DNA of 9,279 nt from assembly GCA_945957075.1 (NCBI GenBank), contig CAMFJP010000047.1:1-9279 (forward strand), read 5' to 3'. This document shows positions 4,870 to 9,279 of the stretch, piece by piece. Made by a program: the position numbers and the translations under genes. How positions within the stretch are numbered: the first letter of the stretch is position 1; each line of letters starts with the position of its first letter. The stretch comes from an uncultured Chlamydiae bacterium. GTDB taxonomy: Bacteria > Chlamydiota > Chlamydiia > Chlamydiales > Rhabdochlamydiaceae. The notes beneath the pieces are model-generated. The model saw nothing but the letters and a program-made list of their open reading frames with translations, had not been told where the DNA came from and did not search any database.

Positions 4870-7800
4870 CTAGGGGCATAAGATGGTGTAGGTGCCGTTT
4901 GTGATGCCAGGGTGATCTCCGGTGCGGGTTTTTGCGGCGGCATCTGAGTACTCGTTTAGTCCATCTACTGAGCTTATAGAGTATAATGTGGCTGCGGGGT
5001 TTGGTGGGGGTGTGGTTGTGACATCTTCGCTAATATAGAGAGGAATGCCGAGCTGTTTTGCTTTGAATTGTGCCATGCCAACTATGGCTGGTGTGATATG
5101 GGCGCTGTGAATGGGTGGGTAAATTCTTTCTAAAAAGAGAACCGGGTCCATGGGTTTTTGTTTATTCGCTGTTGCTCGTAACATTAGTTTAACAACAGCT
5201 CTTGCTATGGGCTTTTTAGTCTCATCCTTGATGATTAAATATCGAATTTTGGGATCTAATACGTAACTCATTAGGCATCGATTGTAGGTTGGATGGGCGA
5301 ACACAGACTGGCAGCTGCCTCCAATGGTTGTGGGTGTAAGGAAAAGGTCTTCTGGTGCATCTGTATCGTGTACGGTCCATTTTACTTCATTTTGTTCTAA
5401 ATTTTCTCCTTGAGAGCAGGAAATAAGCTCTGCAACATCTTGTGCAAATTGATGTTCATCGAGTTTAGGGCTTTGTAATGCATAAGCAATCTGTTGTAGG
5501 CATTTTAACTTATCGGTTCTTAGGGTTGATGCTGGATTTATAAGTTCTAGGCATAGGGCTTCTAAATGGCTGTATGGGGAGTCTTCTTTATCGGTAGGTG
5601 TTTTTATGTGGGGTTGTGTTTCAGATTGTAGGCATGCCGATAAGGTGGGCATTTTTGTATCGAGATCGATGATATGTTTATCGACAATAAGCATGGTCTT
5701 CATAACGTGGAATAGGAGATCTGCATAGGATTCTGTTTCATCACCAAGTCCCATATCGCATGCTTTTTCCATCGGGAGCATCAATTCGTGGTGCCATTTT
5801 TCAAGTACATCCGAGCGCCTAAGACCACGTATCATTTCTGTATGGGCTGTTGGAATGCTGCGTAGCTGTTTCCACGTTTTTTGTCCTGAAAAGACAGCGG
5901 TAATATATCTTTCGCATGCTGCAAAAAACTTTTGTTTTTCTGGGTCTTGTAGTTCATTCATTGGAATAAGATAGTGGATAAGGGCGTATGGAACGGCCCA
6001 TTTTGCGAACGTAGCTTGGTAGTTTTCCCAAAAAGTTTGTGCTAATTGGGGAAAGGTTTTGTGGATAAAGGGCATGATGAATGCTTCTGGGGTAAAGGTG
6101 GCCATGGCGTCCAAGGTGGCTAGAGACTCTGGGAGTGAAAGGCAGGTGATTATCTCTTGAACTTTTTTAATAAACAGAGAGGCTGTTATGTCTTCATAAT
6201 CCATGAGGTAATGGAGTATTTTATTCATGGTGTCTGGCGTGCATTCTAAAGAAAATAGGCTCCACAAGTATTCTTTTTTATCTCTATGGTTTTTAAATTC
6301 TTTATCTTTAATGAGTTTTTCTATGGATGTTGTTTTGTCTTCTGGTAGATCTTGTTTGATTTTTTGTAAAAGTATCCAGGATACTTTAGCATGTTTTGGT
6401 TGTAGCTGTAGCATGTGGATATCTTCTGGGTTTGCTCTTTCTACCCATTCAATACAGGTGTTCATAATATTTAAAAAATAGGGGGGGTCTTCTGTGATTC
6501 TATCTTTAATATCGCACAAGGTGTCCCATAAAACCCGCGCTTTGTCATTGTCTAGTCTTTCTATATGTATCGGAGGTAGGACAATGTCGAAATCTGAGTC
6601 GAAAGCTGAAAAAATATCAGGGAAAACTCTGTAGATGTTTTTAATAAGAAGCACTGGGCATTTGTCCAGCCAGGTAGAAATCCAGTGGTTAACGACCTTT
6701 TTAGTTTGAGGGAAAAATAGATCTATAAAGTGAATAAGTAGTTCGGGATTGGTTTGTAATAACGTCTCCGCTACAAGTTCTCTGGCTTGCGCTTGTTGAG
6801 GCGATGGCTGTCCTAAGGGAAGAAATTTGAAGTCTAGCCAATCAAGAAAAAGAGGGAAGGGGCTTTTGGATGCTGCTTTTTTTCTTTTTTCTCTGAGAAT
6901 CAAAAAGGTGCTTTCTAAAACTTTAGGGGATTTTTGTAGGAGCGTGTGTATGCAGTGGTGCCAAAAATCAAACGAAAAGCAGGCTTGTTTTGCATCTGTA
7001 GAGTGACAGAGGTCTACTAAAATATTTTGAAGCGCGTGAGGGGGCAGGGCATCGAATGCCATTGCAATACCAGGGTATCTGCGGCAGGTTGTGTAACTAG
7101 ATAGCGCTAGGTATTCTTGTATTCTTTGTATTTGCCCCTCTATTGTTCCTTCTTCCACAATTTCTTGGAGTCTCACTTTTATGTGTTCTGGGTCTTTTAA
7201 CAGGGTTTCGAAAAGCTCTGTAGCTAGAGGGGAGCTTGTTTCGATTAGGGGATATAGTTGTTTTATAGAGGCTCGTCCTACTAGCTCTGAAAGGATAAAA
7301 AGGTAGCAACTTAATGGGTGTGGTGTGTAATCCGTATTGGGGATGATTTCCCTTTGGATATATTTTATGCATGCCTTTGCTACTAGTTCGTGTTCTGTGC
7401 ATAGAAAAATAGAGGGGTGTTGTGTTAAAAAGTTTAGCGCATGCTCTGGCAAAAGTTGTTTCAGTAGGAATTGTGTTTTTTGTAGAAAGCAAGAGTCGAC
7501 TTTATGAGGGTATGTTAACCATATAGGATATATTAAATTATGTATTGCTTTTAGTGCGTTTTTATGAGAGGTGATATGGATTAGTTCTTCTAAAGAAAAG
7601 AGTTGAGGCCTGCGTTTTAATAGAGTTGTAACCCATGGATCGATATCGAGTTTATCAGATTGCAGGAAGAGTTGTGTGATAATTTCTTTTTCTTCACAGA
7701 AAATTCCATCCATGGCCTTTGCCCATATCATAGATTCTTCTTTAGAGATAGCGGAGTTATATCTAGAAAGAAGGGACGGGTAGGAGGGAATCAGAGCTAG

Positions 7801-8136
7801 GACTAGGTGCGCAAGCACGCTTTTTGCGGTGTCTGTAGATAGTAGTGCAAAAAGACTGATATCTTTACTTATGTATTCATGAAGGATGCGCGTGTGTAGA
7901 TCTTCTGGTAGTTCAAAAACAGGCAAATTTCTAAGGAGAGCGTGGCTGTTTTGTGCTTTGATTTTATCAATGAGTATTTGTTTTTCCTGTAACGAAAGGG
8001 AGGATATAGATCGGGTGATGTCTGGATCTATGGGGCCTTTATGGGAAGATGCCTTTAAAAAGTGTTGCGACAGCTTATCTAGAAGGTCTTTTATGGCTAT
8101 AGGTGTTCTAATAGAATTAACAGGATCTAAAAACAT
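4870..8136 (-). CDS. 1088-residue helical protein with possible N-terminal F-box and a conserved-looking C-terminal module
   Basis: No named family is certain. Near the N-terminus, residues 76-109 (LPEDL, then IL, KDISLFALLS) follow the spacing of an F-box, the Skp1-binding motif of ubiquitin ligases; the match is degenerate. Residues about 110-900 are a long run of amphipathic helices rich in Leu, Phe, Trp and His, like a solenoid. Residues 931-1088 differ: GGSCQS (939-944), YNRCL, DPKIRYLIIKD, KPIARAVVKLML and DPVLFLERIYPP (997-1008) read as an alternating strand/helix fold, followed by a Pro-rich linker and EYSDA...NGTYTIL. I recall similar C-terminal blocks in large chlamydial proteins but cannot confirm it. 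No signal peptide, membrane helix or nucleotide-binding loop is seen. The ATG at 8136-8134 has GGAG four bases upstream and a promoter just before it. It converges on the 393-residue gene. Confidence 0.85.
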   Translation of the reverse strand: MFLDPVNSIRTPIAIKDLLDKLSQHFLKASSHKGPIDPDITRSISSLSLQEKQILIDKIKAQNSHALLRNLPVFELPEDLHTRILHEYISKDISLFALLSTDTAKSVLAHLVLALIPSYPSLLSRYNSAISKEESMIWAKAMDGIFCEEKEIITQLFLQSDKLDIDPWVTTLLKRRPQLFSLEELIHITSHKNALKAIHNLIYPIWLTYPHKVDSCFLQKTQFLLKQLLPEHALNFLTQHPSIFLCTEHELVAKACIKYIQREIIPNTDYTPHPLSCYLFILSELVGRASIKQLYPLIETSSPLATELFETLLKDPEHIKVRLQEIVEEGTIEGQIQRIQEYLALSSYTTCRRYPGIAMAFDALPPHALQNILVDLCHSTDAKQACFSFDFWHHCIHTLLQKSPKVLESTFLILREKRKKAASKSPFPLFLDWLDFKFLPLGQPSPQQAQARELVAETLLQTNPELLIHFIDLFFPQTKKVVNHWISTWLDKCPVLLIKNIYRVFPDIFSAFDSDFDIVLPPIHIERLDNDKARVLWDTLCDIKDRITEDPPYFLNIMNTCIEWVERANPEDIHMLQLQPKHAKVSWILLQKIKQDLPEDKTTSIEKLIKDKEFKNHRDKKEYLWSLFSLECTPDTMNKILHYLMDYEDITASLFIKKVQEIITCLSLPESLATLDAMATFTPEAFIMPFIHKTFPQLAQTFWENYQATFAKWAVPYALIHYLIPMNELQDPEKQKFFAACERYITAVFSGQKTWKQLRSIPTAHTEMIRGLRRSDVLEKWHHELMLPMEKACDMGLGDETESYADLLFHVMKTMLIVDKHIIDLDTKMPTLSACLQSETQPHIKTPTDKEDSPYSHLEALCLELINPASTLRTDKLKCLQQIAYALQSPKLDEHQFAQDVAELISCSQGENLEQNEVKWTVHDTDAPEDLFLTPTTIGGSCQSVFAHPTYNRCLMSYVLDPKIRYLIIKDETKKPIARAVVKLMLRATANKQKPMDPVLFLERIYPPIHSAHITPAIVGMAQFKAKQLGIPLYISEDVTTTPPPNPAATLYSISSVDGLNEYSDAAAKTRTGDHPGITNGTYTILCP

Positions 8137-8163
8137 ACATCTCCAATTTTAAAAAGCCTGTAT

Positions 8164-8193
8164 ATTTTACAATCTACATTCTAATTAAATCAA
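8164..8193 (-). promoter_or_regulatory. promoter of the 1088-residue gene
   Basis: On the minus strand TTGATT (8193-8188) and TAAAAT (8169-8164) are 18 bases apart and match four of six bases of each sigma70-type consensus box. Transcription would start near 8157, giving a leader of about 20 bases that contains the GGAG site at 8144-8141. The position is well suited to the gene start, though the region is AT-rich. Confidence 0.5.
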
Positions 8194-8196
8194 TGT

Positions 8197-8224
8197 TTTA
8201 TTTATTAAGTGTGTAATAAATAAA
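8197..8224. repeat. perfect 11-bp inverted repeat beside the promoter of the 1088-residue gene
   Basis: TTTATTTATTA (8197-8207) faces TAATAAATAAA (8214-8224) across AGTGTG. All eleven pairs match. It ends three bases upstream of the -35 box of the 1088-residue gene, a usual place for an operator or activator site. It lies more than 50 bases after the Nudix stop and has no T tract on either side, so a terminator role is unlikely. Confidence 0.65.
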
Positions 8225-8280
8225 TTAACGCTAGATGTTTTTTTAAAAAATGAAATTTAGAAAGAGAGCTCTTAATAGCT

Positions 8281-8739
8281 TTAAAATATTTTCAAGAAAG
8301 AATTAGGTGTGTTGTCTATAAAACAATTATGGATGTGGGTGATGATTCGCTTTTGTTCGGACCATATAAGTCGATCCCTTGCTGTTTCAAAGGGCAGCCA
8401 CTCATACGCATCGTGCTCTTTTGGGGATAATTGAACGTCTGTTGTGTCGACAAAGGCAACAAAAACGGGGACAAAGGCTATTTTATCATGGCTTGGCATA
8501 TAGAAGGTTTCTACAGCATCAGCTGCGTATAGGGTATAAGGCAGTAGAGCTGTTTCCTCTTGAATTTCTCTTAATGCAGCAGCATGTGCAGTTTCCCCCT
8601 TTTCCAGCCCACCCGAGACCATTTGCCATGTGCCGCGTAGGTAGTCTGCGCATCGTCTGATGAGAAGATAGTGCGCGCTTTCTGCAGTTTTATGAATGAC
8701 GTATGCAGAAATGCAATGGGGCGGAACGGAGGTTGTCAT
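8281..8739 (-). CDS. Nudix hydrolase (NTP pyrophosphohydrolase-like)
   Basis: The 152-residue product carries the Nudix box G43-x5-E49-x7-R57-E58-I-x-E61-E62-x-A64-L65 within SGGLEKGET and LREIQEET. The glutamates bind the divalent metals that drive hydrolysis of a nucleoside diphosphate linked to another group. The usual Gly near the end of the box is Ala64. The preceding strands (SAYVIHK, HYLLIRR, GTWQMVSGG) and later VPVFVAFVD and YEWLPFETA fit the family, and the length is typical of a single-domain enzyme. The substrate cannot be told; a house-cleaning dNTP pyrophosphatase or a dinucleotide hydrolase is possible. I chose the ATG at 8739-8737, not the one 14 codons upstream, because it overlaps the ogt stop as ATGA and has AAGGTG seven bases ahead. 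This implies translational coupling to ogt. No clear terminator follows. Confidence 0.9.
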   Translation of the reverse strand: MTTSVPPHCISAYVIHKTAESAHYLLIRRCADYLRGTWQMVSGGLEKGETAHAAALREIQEETALLPYTLYAADAVETFYMPSHDKIAFVPVFVAFVDTTDVQLSPKEHDAYEWLPFETARDRLIWSEQKRIITHIHNCFIDNTPNSFLKIF

Positions 8740-9263
8740 ATAATTACACCTTGAAATTTGCTTTCGTGTTTTAAAAGCCACTCTTTTCTTTGAATGCCCC
8801 CATTATAGCCCCCTAGATTTTTATTGCTATTGATGACGCGATGGCAGGGAATTGCGATTGCAAACGGGTTTGCACGATTTGCAAGCGCAACCGCGCGGTA
8901 GGCGGACGGCTTATTGATTGCTCTGGCAAGATCTGCATAAGAGGTTGTTTTGCCTCTTTGTATGTGTTGCAGCTTTTCCCATACGCTTTTTTGAAATGGG
9001 GTCCCACGCAAAGAAAGGGGTGTTTTAAAGCTTTCGAGGTTTCCAAAAAAATAGGCTTCGAGTTCACCTTCAATGTGTTTTATTGGGTTTGTTTTTCCTA
9101 AGGCGATAGGGAGCTTGATTGCTTTTTTTAGATGTTCTATGTCTTTTTTATCCTCGAATGTCATCATATAAAGCAATAGATCGTCCGCGATGATGAGCAT
9201 ATGGCCCAAGGGAGTGTAGAATCTGGATGCCTTTAAGGGGCCTAATATTTCAGTGGATTCCAA
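8736..9263 (-). CDS. ogt: methylated-DNA--protein-cysteine S-methyltransferase (O6-alkylguanine-DNA alkyltransferase)
   Basis: The enzyme removes alkyl groups from O6 of guanine in DNA by transferring them to its own cysteine, a single-use repair reaction in the cytoplasm. The active site is PCHRV (139-143) with Cys140. The C-terminal domain shows GTPFQKSVWEKL (87-98), TSYADLA (107-113), the helix-turn-helix stretch YRAVALANRANP (122-133) with the base-flipping Arg123, and GGYNGGIQRKEWLL (151-164). Residues 15-35 (FYTPLG, LIIAD) are the usual N-terminal domain start. In RAVA, Ala126 replaces the common Gly. At 175 residues it is full length and lacks the Ada regulatory domain. The start is TTG at 9263-9261: an in-frame TAG lies at 9275-9273 and no ATG or GTG falls between; the next ATG (residue 22) would cut the conserved region. 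The Shine-Dalgarno site is weak (AGAAG). The promoter lies outside the window. Confidence 0.95.
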   Translation of the reverse strand: MESTEILGPLKASRFYTPLGHMLIIADDLLLYMMTFEDKKDIEHLKKAIKLPIALGKTNPIKHIEGELEAYFFGNLESFKTPLSLRGTPFQKSVWEKLQHIQRGKTTSYADLARAINKPSAYRAVALANRANPFAIAIPCHRVINSNKNLGGYNGGIQRKEWLLKHESKFQGVII

Positions 9264-9279
9264 TATACACTTCTACTTC

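Noticed and set aside
4863..4890. TACAC...GTGTA inverted repeat at the junction of the convergent genes
   Set aside because: Only five pairs with an 18-base loop and no T tract on either strand; mostly coding sequence.
7097..7492. Minus-strand open frame of 131 codons inside the 1088-residue gene
   Set aside because: Same strand, different frame, Thr/Arg/Pro-rich shadow of the real gene.
8225..8280. T7/A6 block after the Nudix gene as a terminator
   Set aside because: The runs pair only with each other without a loop or GC-containing stem; not a convincing intrinsic terminator.
8739..8781. Upstream ATG as start of the Nudix gene (adds 14 residues)
   Set aside because: It lies within ogt coding sequence without a ribosome-binding site; the ATG at 8739 has AAGGTG at good spacing and ATGA overlap.

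Overview
The window reads as bacterial chromosome: tightly packed genes, low GC, Shine-Dalgarno starts and AT-rich intergenic gaps. A host-associated, probably obligately intracellular bacterium is likely. I lean towards an environmental member of the Chlamydiae. The reasons are the large proteins without familiar catalytic motifs, a degenerate F-box-like segment, and a C-terminal module in the 1088-residue protein that resembles ones I remember from chlamydial proteins. That assignment is memory and inference, not proof. No rRNA, tRNA, CRISPR array, insertion sequence or integrase is visible.

Layout. Positions 3-158 (+) hold the last 51 codons of a gene entering from the left; its stop codon overlaps that of a convergent six-helix potassium-channel-like gene (155-850, -). 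The divergent gap 851-1064 carries an 11-bp inverted repeat. A 793-residue protein follows (1065-3446, +): its first 86 residues are aromatic and free of acidic residues, then comes a tandemly duplicated linker, then a long helical part. A convincing intrinsic terminator (3456-3491) closes it. The next leader (3492-3671) has three inverted repeats, the last of which buries the Shine-Dalgarno sequence of the following gene. That gene (3672-4853, +; 393 residues) is a paralogue of the C-terminal part of the 793-residue protein. Converging on it is a 1088-residue protein (4870-8136, -) with its own promoter and an adjacent 11-bp palindrome. At the right end, ogt (8736-9263, -) and a Nudix hydrolase gene (8281-8739, -) overlap by ATGA.

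Function. Ogt (direct repair of O6-alkylguanine) and the Nudix hydrolase (possibly nucleotide-pool cleaning) form a plausible nucleic-acid maintenance pair. The two paralogues and the 1088-residue protein are the undescribed part of the window. Their build (helical repeats, low-complexity N-terminus, possible F-box) fits secreted or host-interacting proteins, but no secretion signal can be proven from sequence alone. The most interesting signals are the occluded ribosome-binding site before the 393-residue gene, the paralogous pair itself, and the F-box-like segment of the 1088-residue protein.
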